A DNA stretch of 32,540 bases from Bacteroidales bacterium. Lineage in GTDB: Bacteria; Bacteroidota; Bacteroidia; Bacteroidales; Muribaculaceae. The DNA lies in contig DXYS01000021.1 of assembly GCA_019415705.1 (NCBI GenBank), forward strand, positions 1,899 through 34,438, given 5' to 3'. Positions within the stretch are counted from its first letter, which is position 1. Every line of letters starts with the position of its first letter. Shown here piece after piece: positions 6,786 through 15,550 of this stretch. The notes under the pieces were generated by a model. That model was not told where the DNA came from, did no database searches, and was given only the letters and a program-made list of their open reading frames with translations. Both the position numbers and the translations under genes were made by a program.

Positions 6786-8414
6786 ATGGCTAATTTTAAA
6801 GAGAAGATTGCCAAACTCTTTCCTGACGCTAAAATCGAAGGCGACGAGATGCCGATGATTACTGTTGACGACGCCCGCTGGCACGACCTTGCTATCGCAC
6901 TCCGCGACGACGAGGACTGCCGCATGGACTATCTCGTCACAATAGTCGGCATGGACTGGACCGAATCGCTCGGATGTATATATTATCTGATGTCGTCAGT
7001 CCACAACACCCTCTGCTCTGTCAAGGTGACCACCACTGACCGTAACCGCCCGATGCTCCATTCTGTCGCCGACGTATGGGGTGTCGGTTGTTTATATGAG
7101 CGTGAGGTCTACGACTTTTTCGGCATTATATTTATCGGTAATCCCGATATGCGCCGACTCTTCCTTAACATCGACTGGGTCGGCTATCCTCTGCGCAAAG
7201 ACTATGACGAGGACCCCGCTCTCAATCCCGTTTCTATCGAGAACGAGCGCCAGAGCGACACTACCGACACATATATCGAATTGCCTGACGGCACTGTCGA
7301 GAAAAAGACGGTCGATGTGTTCAAACCCGGCGACTTCGTGGTCAACATTGGTCCGCAGCACCCAGCCACACATGGTGTGCTCCGTTTCCGCACAGCAGTC
7401 GACGGCGAGGAAATCAAGAAAATCGACGTCTACATGGGCTATATCCACCGCGGCGTCGAGAAACTCTGCGAGTCTCTGACATACCCGCAGACTCTACATT
7501 ATATGGACCGTCTCGACTACTTCTCGGCCCACAATTATCACCACGGACTCTGTATAACCATCGAGAAAGCCGCCGGCATCGAGATTTCGCGCCGCGCTCA
7601 GGTTATCCGTGTGATGATGGACGAGCTGTCGCGTATCGCCTCGCACTGTCTGTTCATCGGCACATACTGCATGGACCTCGGCGCTACGACGATGCTCTTC
7701 TACACTCTGCGTGTCCGTGAGCAGATTCTTGATATCATGGAGAAGACCTGCGGCGCGCGCATGACATTCAACTATGACTGCATAGGCGGTGTGATGCAGG
7801 ACCTCGCGCCTGACTTCGTCGACGACGTCAAGGCCCTCCTCGCTGTCCTTCCTGCCAATATCAAGGAGTATAATAAGATTTTCACCGGCAACGTCATCGC
7901 CCGTAACCGCATGGAGGGAGTCGGCTATCTTTCGCGCGAAGATGCCATATCCTATGCCATTACAGGCCCGTCGGGACGTGCGTCAGACTGGGCTTGCGAC
8001 ATGCGCAAACTTCGTCCCTACAGCATATACTCAGAGCTCGATTTCGAGGAAGTCACCGCGACCGAAGGTGACTCTATGGCTCGTTTCAAAGTGCGTATGC
8101 GCGAGATGGAGGAGTCGGCAAAGATACTTGCTCAGCTCGTCGACAACATTCCCGACGGCGAGTATTGCGTAAAAGTGCCCAAGGTGCTCAAACTGCCTGT
8201 AGGCAACTGGTTTACACTTGTCGAAGGCTGCCGCGGCGCGTTCGGCATTTATCTCGAGAGCGACGGCTCTACCAAGCCTTACCGTCTGAAAATCGCTCCG
8301 CCCTGTCTGCCGCTTGCAGGCGTGGTCGACCATATCACCCGCGGCTCTAAAATCGCCGACCTCATCACTATCGGCGGCTCGCTTGACTATATCGTTCCTG
8401 ACATGGACCGTTGA
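6786..8414 (+). CDS. nuoCD: Fused NADH-quinone oxidoreductase subunits C and D
   Basis: 542 residues. About 1-150 are the 30-kDa NuoC part, ending in the signature EREVYDFFGIIF...LFLNIDWVGYPLRKDYDEDP. A roughly 35-residue acidic linker follows, then the 49-kDa NuoD part from about 184, opening with VVNIGPQHPATHGVLRF and containing YMGYIHRGVEKLCE, MDRLDYFSAHNYHHG and the C-terminal DLITIGGSLDYIVPDMDR. NuoD forms, with NuoB, the quinone-reduction site; the HPATHG loop provides the conserved quinone-site His. This is a known gene fusion in Bacteroidetes and some other lineages. The catalytic segments appear intact. Confidence 0.97.
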   Translation: MANFKEKIAKLFPDAKIEGDEMPMITVDDARWHDLAIALRDDEDCRMDYLVTIVGMDWTESLGCIYYLMSSVHNTLCSVKVTTTDRNRPMLHSVADVWGVGCLYEREVYDFFGIIFIGNPDMRRLFLNIDWVGYPLRKDYDEDPALNPVSIENERQSDTTDTYIELPDGTVEKKTVDVFKPGDFVVNIGPQHPATHGVLRFRTAVDGEEIKKIDVYMGYIHRGVEKLCESLTYPQTLHYMDRLDYFSAHNYHHGLCITIEKAAGIEISRRAQVIRVMMDELSRIASHCLFIGTYCMDLGATTMLFYTLRVREQILDIMEKTCGARMTFNYDCIGGVMQDLAPDFVDDVKALLAVLPANIKEYNKIFTGNVIARNRMEGVGYLSREDAISYAITGPSGRASDWACDMRKLRPYSIYSELDFEEVTATEGDSMARFKVRMREMEESAKILAQLVDNIPDGEYCVKVPKVLKLPVGNWFTLVEGCRGAFGIYLESDGSTKPYRLKIAPPCLPLAGVVDHITRGSKIADLITIGGSLDYIVPDMDR

Positions 8415-8463
8415 TGTCACACTATCACATCTCATTGTAATAAAGTAAAAACAACAATACATC

Positions 8464-9540
8464 ATGCAAGATTTATCAATCATCACCGACGCCATCCACA
8501 GTTTCCTGCTGTCGTTTATGCCCGGATGGCTGACAGTCACCGTCGAGTGCGTGCTCATCGGCGTCGGTCTGTTGTTAGTGTATGCATTATTGGCGCTCTT
8601 CTATATTTATTATGAGCGTAAGGTCTGTGCCGCCTTCCAGTGCCGTCTCGGTCCTAACCGTGTAGGCCCGTGGGGTCTGCTGCAGAGCTTTGCCGATATG
8701 TTCAAGATTCTGATCAAAGAGCTTATCTCGCTCAATCATATCGACAAATTCCTCTTCGCGCTTGCTCCTTATTTGGTAATCATCGCGTCGATGCTTGCTT
8801 TCGCAGTGCTTCCGTGGGGTAATGGCCTTCAGATTATCGATTTCAACATCGGCATCTTCTTCCTCATCGCCGTTTCATCAATCGGAGTCCTCGGTATCCT
8901 TCTCGCCGGCTGGTCGTCAAACAACAAGTTCACACTCATCGGCGCCCTTCGTTCGGGCGCACAGATGGTCAGCTACGAATTGTCAATAGGCCTTTGTGTA
9001 ATCACAATGGTCTGTCTGGCCGGTACGATGTCTGTAGGCGGCATTGTCGAGGAACAGGCCGACCTCTGGTTTATTTTCAAAGGTCATGTGCCCGCCATCA
9101 TAGCTTTTGTAATATATCTGATTGCCGGCACAGCCGAGTGTAACCGCGGCCCGTTTGACCTTCCTGAAGCCGAGAGCGAACTGACAGCCGGATACCACAC
9201 CGAGTATTCGGGTATTCACTTCGGCTTCTTCTATCTCGCCGAATACCTTAACCTGTTTATCGTCTCGGGCGTTGCTTCTCTGCTCTTCCTCGGAGGTTGG
9301 ATGCCTCTGCATATCCCCGGCTGGGAAAGCTTCAACCACGTCATGGACTATATCCCCTCGACCCTCTGGTTCATCGGCAAAGCTATCGCTCTGTCATTCG
9401 TAATCATTTGGTTCAAATGGACATTCCCCCGTCTGCGCATCGACCAGATGCTCAAATTAGAGTGGAAATACCTGCTCCCGATCAATCTCTTCAATCTCGC
9501 CCTGATGGTTTGTGTCATCGTTTTCGGCTGGCACTTCTGA
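8464..9540 (+). CDS. nuoH: NADH-quinone oxidoreductase subunit H
   Basis: 358 residues, about eight membrane helices. NuoH forms the membrane-side heel and much of the quinone chamber of complex I. Recognised by YERKVCAAFQCRLGPNRVGPWGLLQSFADMFKILIKE, by AGWSSNNKFTLIGALRSGAQMVSYEL, and by AECNRGPFDLPEAESELTAGYHTEYSG, close to the family ETNRAPFDLPEAESEL. It is the last complex I gene before the ATP synthase block, and the 100-base gap after it is the longest within the unit. Confidence 0.97.
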   Translation: MQDLSIITDAIHSFLLSFMPGWLTVTVECVLIGVGLLLVYALLALFYIYYERKVCAAFQCRLGPNRVGPWGLLQSFADMFKILIKELISLNHIDKFLFALAPYLVIIASMLAFAVLPWGNGLQIIDFNIGIFFLIAVSSIGVLGILLAGWSSNNKFTLIGALRSGAQMVSYELSIGLCVITMVCLAGTMSVGGIVEEQADLWFIFKGHVPAIIAFVIYLIAGTAECNRGPFDLPEAESELTAGYHTEYSGIHFGFFYLAEYLNLFIVSGVASLLFLGGWMPLHIPGWESFNHVMDYIPSTLWFIGKAIALSFVIIWFKWTFPRLRIDQMLKLEWKYLLPINLFNLALMVCVIVFGWHF

Positions 9541-9640
9541 TATGACAGCATCAGCGAGACTCAATTAATGAAATTCTAAACCCGAATCCTTTACCCCGAG
9601 CTCCTGTAACAGAGTCGGAAAACAAAAGCCAGACAATAAA

Positions 9641-11143
9641 ATGAGCGAAAAATTTGGTAAAATAGCCCAAGTAATCGGCCCGGTTGTCGACGTTATCTTC
9701 GAAGGCGACGACAATCTGATACCGCCAATCTACACCGCACTCAAAATTGACCGTGAAGACGGCACTATGCTCATCCTCGAAGTCGAGCAGCACATCGGTG
9801 AAGACACAGTGCGCTGTGTCGCCATGGAAAGTACCGACGGCCTCCGCCGAGGCATGCGTGTCGATTCTCTCGAGCGTCCGATTGCTGTTCCGACAGGCGA
9901 TCAGGTCAAAGGCCGTCTGCTCAATGTCATTGGTGAGGCCATTGACAATCTGCCCGCACTCGACCGTGCCGACCTCCGTCCTATCCATCAGCCCGCACCT
10001 GAGTTTGAAGACCTGACTATAGGCACAGAAATTCTTGCCACGGGTATTAAAGTCATCGACCTTATCGAGCCCTACAGCAAGGGCGGTAAAATCGGTCTGT
10101 TCGGTGGCGCCGGTGTAGGCAAGACCGTGCTCATCATGGAGCTCATCAACAATATTGCCAAAGGCCATGACGGTTTCTCGGTGTTCACCGGCGTCGGCGA
10201 GCGTACCCGCGAGGGCAACGACCTGCTGCGTGAGATGATTGAGAGTGGCGTCATGCGTTACGGAGACAAATTTAAAGAGGGTATGGAGCGCGGCGAGTGG
10301 AATCTCGAAGACGTCGATGTCAAAGAGCTGCAGAACTCACAGGCCACACTTGTTTTCGGCCAGATGAACGAGCCGCCGGGCGCACGTCTGCGTGTGGCTC
10401 TCTCGGGTCTTACCGTAGCCGAGCAGTTCCGCGACCAAGGTGCCGGCGGTAAAGACGTGCTCCTCTTTATCGACAACATCTTCCGTTTCACTCAGGCAGG
10501 CTCTGAGGTTTCGGCCCTCCTCGGCCGTATGCCCTCGGCTGTGGGTTACCAGCCGACACTTGCCTCTGAGATGGGTACGCTGCAGGAGCGCATCACCTCG
10601 ACTAAGAACGGCTCGATTACATCGGTGCAGGCTATCTATGTGCCGGCCGACGACCTTACCGACCCCGCTCCGGCCACGACCTTCAACTTCCTCGACGCCA
10701 CGACCGTGCTCAGCCGTAAGATTACCGAGCTTGGCATCTATCCGGCTGTCGACCCCCTCGAGTCAACCTCTCGTATCCTCGACCCCAATATCATCGGCGA
10801 GGAGCACTACAATACCGCTCAGGCTGTCAAACAGCTGCTTCAGAAATATAACGAGCTGCAGGATATCATCGCCATTCTCGGTGTCGACGAGCTCTCTGAC
10901 GAGGACAAACTCGTCGTGGCCCGCGCTCGCCGCGCACAGCGATTCCTCTCTCAGCCCTTCCATGTCGCCGAGCAGTTTACCGGCGTGCCGGGCGTTATGG
11001 TGCCGCTGAGCGAGACTATCCGCGGATTCAAGATGATTCTCAACGGTGAGGTCGACGAGTATCCCGAGCAGGCATTCCTCAATGTCGGCACGATTGACGA
11101 TGCAATCGCAAAGGGCAAGAAGATGCTTGCCGAGGTCAAGTAA
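9641..11143 (+). CDS. atpD: F1Fo ATP synthase subunit beta
   Basis: 500 residues, typical for Bacteroidetes. This is the catalytic subunit of F1 that makes or hydrolyses ATP. The P-loop GGAGVGKT is at 155-162 and the catalytic Glu is at 187 in GVGERTREGNDLL. The Walker B strand is in KDVLLFIDNIFRFTQAGSE, and the DELSDEDKLVV segment of the C-terminal domain (which contacts gamma) is present. It opens the atp block, as in other Bacteroidetes where beta and epsilon come first rather than last, but here it directly follows nuoH. Confidence 0.98.
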   Translation: MSEKFGKIAQVIGPVVDVIFEGDDNLIPPIYTALKIDREDGTMLILEVEQHIGEDTVRCVAMESTDGLRRGMRVDSLERPIAVPTGDQVKGRLLNVIGEAIDNLPALDRADLRPIHQPAPEFEDLTIGTEILATGIKVIDLIEPYSKGGKIGLFGGAGVGKTVLIMELINNIAKGHDGFSVFTGVGERTREGNDLLREMIESGVMRYGDKFKEGMERGEWNLEDVDVKELQNSQATLVFGQMNEPPGARLRVALSGLTVAEQFRDQGAGGKDVLLFIDNIFRFTQAGSEVSALLGRMPSAVGYQPTLASEMGTLQERITSTKNGSITSVQAIYVPADDLTDPAPATTFNFLDATTVLSRKITELGIYPAVDPLESTSRILDPNIIGEEHYNTAQAVKQLLQKYNELQDIIAILGVDELSDEDKLVVARARRAQRFLSQPFHVAEQFTGVPGVMVPLSETIRGFKMILNGEVDEYPEQAFLNVGTIDDAIAKGKKMLAEVK

Positions 11144-11186
11144 GACCGATTCACCGGGTTATAATTATTAATCGAATTAACAACAG

Positions 11187-11432
11187 ATGACACTTAAAAT
11201 CATATCGGCCGAATCAGTACTCTTCGAAGGCGAAGTCTCGTCAGTCACCCTGCCGGGTCAGATGGGCGCCTTCACCGTGCTGCGTAATCATGCCTCACTC
11301 ATCTCGACCCTTGTTGCAGGTAAAATCGCATATACAGTCGGTGATACTGCCGAGAGCAGGGTAGAGGAGCTTGACATCGACGGCGGAATTGCCGATGTTG
11401 ACAATAATGTTGTCTCAGTCTGTCTGTATTAA
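11187..11432 (+). CDS. atpC: F1Fo ATP synthase subunit epsilon, short form
   Basis: 81 residues. Only the N-terminal beta-sandwich domain is encoded (MTLKIISAESVLFEGEVSSVTLPGQMGAFTVLRNHASLISTL). The two-helix C-terminal domain that inhibits ATP hydrolysis in longer epsilon subunits (about 130-140 residues) is absent. TAA is a natural end four bases before atpB, with no sign of a frameshift. Short epsilon is common in Bacteroidetes. Regulation of hydrolysis must therefore depend on other means. Confidence 0.95.
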   Translation: MTLKIISAESVLFEGEVSSVTLPGQMGAFTVLRNHASLISTLVAGKIAYTVGDTAESRVEELDIDGGIADVDNNVVSVCLY

Positions 11433-11436
11433 AGCC

Positions 11437-12570
11437 ATGAGGAAATTACTGACATTGCTTGCCGCTGTATTAGCCCTGATATTCATGGCTCCGTCGACTT
11501 TTGCCGCCGAGAGCGGACATGAAGAAGGCGAGGGTAAGCTCGACCCCAAGGAAATCATATTCGAGCACCTTGGTGACGGCTACGGCTGGGAAGTACCTTT
11601 CAACCACCACAAGCGCATCCCTCTGCCGGTGATTGTAATCGCGAGCGACGGTCTCCACGTGTTCTCGTCATCGCGTGTCACTGACGGACAGACCTATCAG
11701 GACGGCAATGTCGCCTTCAAGATTGCCGGCAAAGACAGTCAGTACAAAGGCAAGGTAGTCGAAATCAAAGACGGTAAGGAAATCAAGCCCGTAGATATCT
11801 CCATCACCAAAAACGTATGCGGTATATTCATCACCGTGCTCATCGTTGTCGGTCTGATGCTCTGGATGGCTCATTTTCACCGCAAGAACGGATTCAAGGC
11901 CCCCCGCAAAGGCCTCGGCGCAATCGAGGCGCTTATCGTCTTCATGTATGACTCCGTAGTCAAATCGACTCTCGGTGACAAGGCACGTAAATTTGCCCCC
12001 TATCTGCTGACTGTGTTCTTTTTCATCTTTACGATGAACCTGCTCGGCCTGATTGTCGTATTCCCCGGCGGCGCAAACCTCACAGGCAACATTGCTGTCA
12101 CACTTGTGCTTGCCGTTCTTACATTCCTTGTTACGAACATCTTCGGCACAAAACATTACTGGAAAGAGATATTTTGGCCTGATGTCCCCCTGTGGCTCAA
12201 GTTCCCTCTGCCTATAATGCCGGCTATCGAGATCTTCGGCATGTTCACCAAGCCGGCGGCTCTTACCGTCCGTCTGTTTGCCAACATGATGGGTGGCCAC
12301 ATGATTGTGCTCGTGCTGACACTGCTCATATTTATATTTGCGGCGGTTAACCCCGTTGCCGGGGGCGCCACGACGGTAGTGTCGGTGCTTTTCTCGATTT
12401 TCATGTTGCTGATAGATGTGCTTGTCAGCTTCATTCAGGCTTACGTCTTCACGATGCTTTCGACCATATTCATCTCCTTGGCTCAAGCTCATGAAGAGCA
12501 CCACGATAAGAAAGAAAAAGAGGAGCATGCGGCCTCAGCCCCACAGCTCGCGGCATCTCCCGTCAAATAA
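11437..12570 (+). CDS. atpB: F1Fo ATP synthase subunit a with N-terminal signal peptide and periplasmic domain
   Basis: 377 residues from the ATG at 11437; an earlier in-frame start at 11371 would overlap atpC and remove the signal peptide from the N-terminus. Residues 1-23 are a signal peptide and about 24-127 a soluble, probably periplasmic, domain (EGKLDPKEIIFEHLGDGYGWEVPF). The usual helices of subunit a follow, including the essential Arg279 in ALTVRLFANMMGGHMI. The C-terminus has a His/Lys/Glu-rich tail (AHEEHHDKKEKEEH). Such N-terminal domains are typical of Bacteroidetes AtpB. No atpI-like gene is present between atpC and atpB. Confidence 0.96.
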   Translation: MRKLLTLLAAVLALIFMAPSTFAAESGHEEGEGKLDPKEIIFEHLGDGYGWEVPFNHHKRIPLPVIVIASDGLHVFSSSRVTDGQTYQDGNVAFKIAGKDSQYKGKVVEIKDGKEIKPVDISITKNVCGIFITVLIVVGLMLWMAHFHRKNGFKAPRKGLGAIEALIVFMYDSVVKSTLGDKARKFAPYLLTVFFFIFTMNLLGLIVVFPGGANLTGNIAVTLVLAVLTFLVTNIFGTKHYWKEIFWPDVPLWLKFPLPIMPAIEIFGMFTKPAALTVRLFANMMGGHMIVLVLTLLIFIFAAVNPVAGGATTVVSVLFSIFMLLIDVLVSFIQAYVFTMLSTIFISLAQAHEEHHDKKEKEEHAASAPQLAASPVK

Positions 12571-12617
12571 TGTAAAATCAACAAATTATATAAATAATCA
12601 TCTAAAAACTTAAGATT

Positions 12618-12857
12618 ATGTTAGGACTTTTAGCAGAACTCTCAGTGACAGGACTCGGCGCCAGCATCGGCGCTGCCATCGCAGCCATCGGCGCAGGTAT
12701 CGGTATCGGTAAAATCGGCGCAGCAGCCATGGAGGCTATCGCCCGTCAGCCTGAGGCTGCCGGTGACATCCGTAGTAATATGATTGTTATCGCCGCTCTC
12801 GTCGAGGGTGTCGCTCTGTTTGCCGTCATCGTCTGCGTGCTTGCACTCTTCGTTTAA
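12618..12857 (+). CDS. atpE: F1Fo ATP synthase subunit c (rotor ring)
   Basis: 79 residues forming two helices and a polar loop. Helix 1 contains the tight glycine-packing pattern GAGIGIGKIG, the loop is RQPEAAGD, and helix 2 carries the ion-carrying Glu63 in ALVEGVALFAV. The position matching the Na+-ligand Gln of sodium-type c subunits is Ile30, and Glu63 is followed by Gly rather than Ser/Thr. Both favour proton coupling. Starts at an ATG 47 bases after atpB. Confidence 0.97.
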   Translation: MLGLLAELSVTGLGASIGAAIAAIGAGIGIGKIGAAAMEAIARQPEAAGDIRSNMIVIAALVEGVALFAVIVCVLALFV

Positions 12858-12875
12858 TCTGAAAAAAATTACTGA

Positions 12876-13373
12876 ATGGAACTTTTCACGCCTGATTTCG
12901 GCTTGATATTTTGGATGTTCGTCGCCTTTGCGGTGCTCTTCTTCATTTTGTGGAAGTTCGCATGGCCCGTCATCCTTAAAAATGTCGACAGCCGTGCCGA
13001 CTTAATCGACAAGGGTGTGGAGTACGCTCAAAACGCTAAGCAACAGCTCGACAATGCCCGTCGCGAGGCTGACAGCTATCTGGCCGACGCCCGTCGCCAG
13101 CAGGCTGACATGCTCAGAGACGCCGATCGTCTGAAGACTCAGATTATCGAGGAAGCCCGCAGTGCGGCTCAGGTCGAGGCTCAGAAGGTGATGGACGCCG
13201 CTAAGCTTCAGATTCAGCAACAGCAGAAAGAAGCAGAGCATCAGTTCCGTAACCAAGTCAGCGAGTTCGCGCTTGATATTGCCGAAAAGGTCGTCAAAAA
13301 CAGTATGGCTGACCGGACGGCTCAGACAAAACTTGTCGATTCACTCCTTGACGAGATTGAAAGCAAAAACTAA
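12876..13373 (+). CDS. atpF: F1Fo ATP synthase subunit b (peripheral stalk)
   Basis: 165 residues. One N-terminal membrane helix (about 8-34, FGLIFWMFVAFAVLFFILWKFAWP) is followed by a long Ala/Gln/Glu/Lys-rich coiled coil (about 40-155), the peripheral stalk linking Fo to delta. Only a single b-type gene is present, so the stalk is expected to be a homodimer. Nine bases separate it from atpH. Confidence 0.96.
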   Translation: MELFTPDFGLIFWMFVAFAVLFFILWKFAWPVILKNVDSRADLIDKGVEYAQNAKQQLDNARREADSYLADARRQQADMLRDADRLKTQIIEEARSAAQVEAQKVMDAAKLQIQQQQKEAEHQFRNQVSEFALDIAEKVVKNSMADRTAQTKLVDSLLDEIESKN

Positions 13374-13382
13374 AGACGCGTA

Positions 13383-13925
13383 ATGAACGAAGGACTCATA
13401 CCCCGCCGATACGCCACGGCTCTTTTTAAGGTCGCTGCCGAACGCAACGACTCGGAGCGCCTATACACGATGATGCAGAACGTAGCCGCCGCTTTTGCCG
13501 GCGATGCAGAGCTGCAGCGCGTCGTGGCAAATCCTTTTGTCAGTGACAAGGATAAAATCAGCCTGCTGACAGTCGCTGCCGGCGCTGAATCAACCGATGC
13601 CACCTATGACGATTTCCTGAGACTGCTATCGCGCAACAAACGTCTTGACATCATGGGAGCCATTGCGCGCGACTATTGTCTTTTATACAGACGTGCTCGC
13701 AATATCCGCCGGGTTGTCGTCACATCGGCCGCCCCCCTCGATGACAAGTCGCTCGACAGACTTAAAAAGCTGATTGAGGAACATCTCGCCGGCGCGACCA
13801 TGGAGTTTTCGTCTCAGGTCGACCCCGGTCTTATCGGCGGATTCACAGTCACTGTCGACAACGAACGTCTCGACGCATCGGTGCGCAATGAGTTGAAACA
13901 GTTGCGTCTCAACCTACTTAATTAA
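13383..13925 (+). CDS. atpH: F1Fo ATP synthase subunit delta
   Basis: 180 residues. The N-terminal helical domain begins RRYATALFKVAAERND, with FLRLLSRNKRLDIM near 80-93. The C-terminal domain includes the family signature VDPGLIGGFTVTVDNERLDASVRNELKQL. It connects the peripheral stalk to the top of F1. Compactly packed between atpF and atpA. Confidence 0.96.
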   Translation: MNEGLIPRRYATALFKVAAERNDSERLYTMMQNVAAAFAGDAELQRVVANPFVSDKDKISLLTVAAGAESTDATYDDFLRLLSRNKRLDIMGAIARDYCLLYRRARNIRRVVVTSAAPLDDKSLDRLKKLIEEHLAGATMEFSSQVDPGLIGGFTVTVDNERLDASVRNELKQLRLNLLN

Positions 13926-13955
13926 ATTCGATAACACAGCCTTTAAGCATATACA

Positions 13956-15527
13956 ATGATTAATCCAAGCGAGATATCCGAAGTATTGAAACAACAGCTC
14001 GAGAGCGTTAACTCGAAAGTCTCTTTCGAGGAAGTCGGCTCCGTGCTTGATGTCGGTGACGGTGTCGCACATGTCTATGGACTCGACAACGTCTGCGCAA
14101 ACGAACTCGTCGAGTTTGAGAACGGCGTCAAAGGCGTCGCGCTTAACCTTGAGGAGAGCAACGTCGGCGTCATTCTGCTCAACAATGTCAATAAAGTCGC
14201 CGAAGGCATGAGTGTGAGACGCACCGGCGAAATCGCTTCAATCCCCGTAGGTGAGGGTCTCCTTGGCCGCGTCATCAACGTGCTCGGACAGCCCGTCGAC
14301 GGCCGTGGTCCGATTACGGGCGACCTCATTAACCTGCCTCTCGAGCGCAAGGCTCCCGGCGTTATCTATCGTCAGCCCGTCAATCAGCCGCTGCAGACAG
14401 GTATAAAGGCTGTCGACTCCATGGTGCCCATCGGCCGCGGTCAGCGTGAGCTCATCATCGGTGACCGTCAGATCGGCAAGACCGCCATCGCCATTGACAC
14501 CATCATCAACCAGCGCCAGAATTACGAGCAGGGCAAACCTGTCTACTGTATCTACGTCGCCATCGGCCAGAAGGCTTCGTCAGTAGCCGCTACCGTCGAG
14601 ACCCTCCGCAAATACGGCGCACTCGACTATACGGTCGTTGTTGCCGCCACAGCCTCTGATTCGGCCGCGATGCGCTACTATTCGCCTTTTGCCGGCGTTG
14701 CCATCGGCGAGTATTTCCGCGACACCGGCCGCGACGCCCTCATCGTCTACGATGACCTGTCGAAGCAGGCCGTTGCTTATCGCGAGATTTCGCTTATCCT
14801 CAAACGCCCCTCGGGTCGTGAGGCATATCCCGGCGATATCTTCTATCTCCACTCGCGTCTGCTTGAGCGTGCCGCCAAGATTATCGACAATCAGGCGGTC
14901 GCATCTAAGATGAACGACCTCCCCGAGCCGCTTAAACCTCTTGTCAAAGGCGGTGGCTCTCTCACGGCGCTCCCCATTATCGAGACTCAGGCAGGCGACG
15001 TTTCGGCTTACATCCCGACAAACGTTATTTCGATTACCGACGGCCAGATTTTCCTTGAGACCGCATTGTTCAACCGCGGCATCCGTCCGGCTATCAACGT
15101 CGGCATCTCCGTGTCGCGTGTCGGCGGTAACGCACAGATTAAATCGATGAAGAAAGTAGCCGGTACTCTTAAAATCGATCAGGCACAGTTCCGTGAGCTC
15201 GAGTCGTTCACCAAATTCGGCGGCGACATCGACCCCGTGACCGCCCGCGTCATCGACAAGGGCCGCAAGAACGAGCGTCTCCTCATACAGCCCCAGTATC
15301 ATCCTGTGCCTGTCGAAGACGAGGTCGCCGTAATCTTCTGTGGTGTCAACGGTCTGCTTGAGAATGTACCCGTCGACAAGGTAGCTGAGTTTGAAAAACA
15401 GCTTATCCAGCTCCTCGGCGCAAAATATCGCGACGATGTGCTCGAGCCTATACGCGCCGGTCAGCTCACAGACGAAGTCAAGGCTAAACTTACGGAAGCT
15501 GCCACACAGATTGCAGGACAGTTCTAA
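13956..15527 (+). CDS. atpA: F1Fo ATP synthase subunit alpha
   Basis: 523 residues. Non-catalytic nucleotide-binding subunit of F1. The P-loop GDRQIGKT is at 169-176 (usually GDRQTGKT), IVYDDLSKQAVAYREISL is the Walker B/DDLSKQA signature, and GISVSRVGGNAQ supplies the Arg that reaches into the catalytic site on beta. Length and domain order are normal. Confidence 0.98.
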   Translation: MINPSEISEVLKQQLESVNSKVSFEEVGSVLDVGDGVAHVYGLDNVCANELVEFENGVKGVALNLEESNVGVILLNNVNKVAEGMSVRRTGEIASIPVGEGLLGRVINVLGQPVDGRGPITGDLINLPLERKAPGVIYRQPVNQPLQTGIKAVDSMVPIGRGQRELIIGDRQIGKTAIAIDTIINQRQNYEQGKPVYCIYVAIGQKASSVAATVETLRKYGALDYTVVVAATASDSAAMRYYSPFAGVAIGEYFRDTGRDALIVYDDLSKQAVAYREISLILKRPSGREAYPGDIFYLHSRLLERAAKIIDNQAVASKMNDLPEPLKPLVKGGGSLTALPIIETQAGDVSAYIPTNVISITDGQIFLETALFNRGIRPAINVGISVSRVGGNAQIKSMKKVAGTLKIDQAQFRELESFTKFGGDIDPVTARVIDKGRKNERLLIQPQYHPVPVEDEVAVIFCGVNGLLENVPVDKVAEFEKQLIQLLGAKYRDDVLEPIRAGQLTDEVKAKLTEAATQIAGQF

Positions 15528-15550
15528 CATTTATATAATAAGCACGGATA

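Noticed and set aside
11371..11436. Longer atpB start overlapping atpC
   Set aside because: It would bury the signal peptide behind 22 unrelated residues; the ATG at 11437 directly starts it.
14580..15530. A 316-codon frame antisense to atpA, and a similar 286-codon frame antisense to atpB (11668-12528)
   Set aside because: Both mirror highly conserved genes, have compositions typical of shadow frames, and lack start signals.
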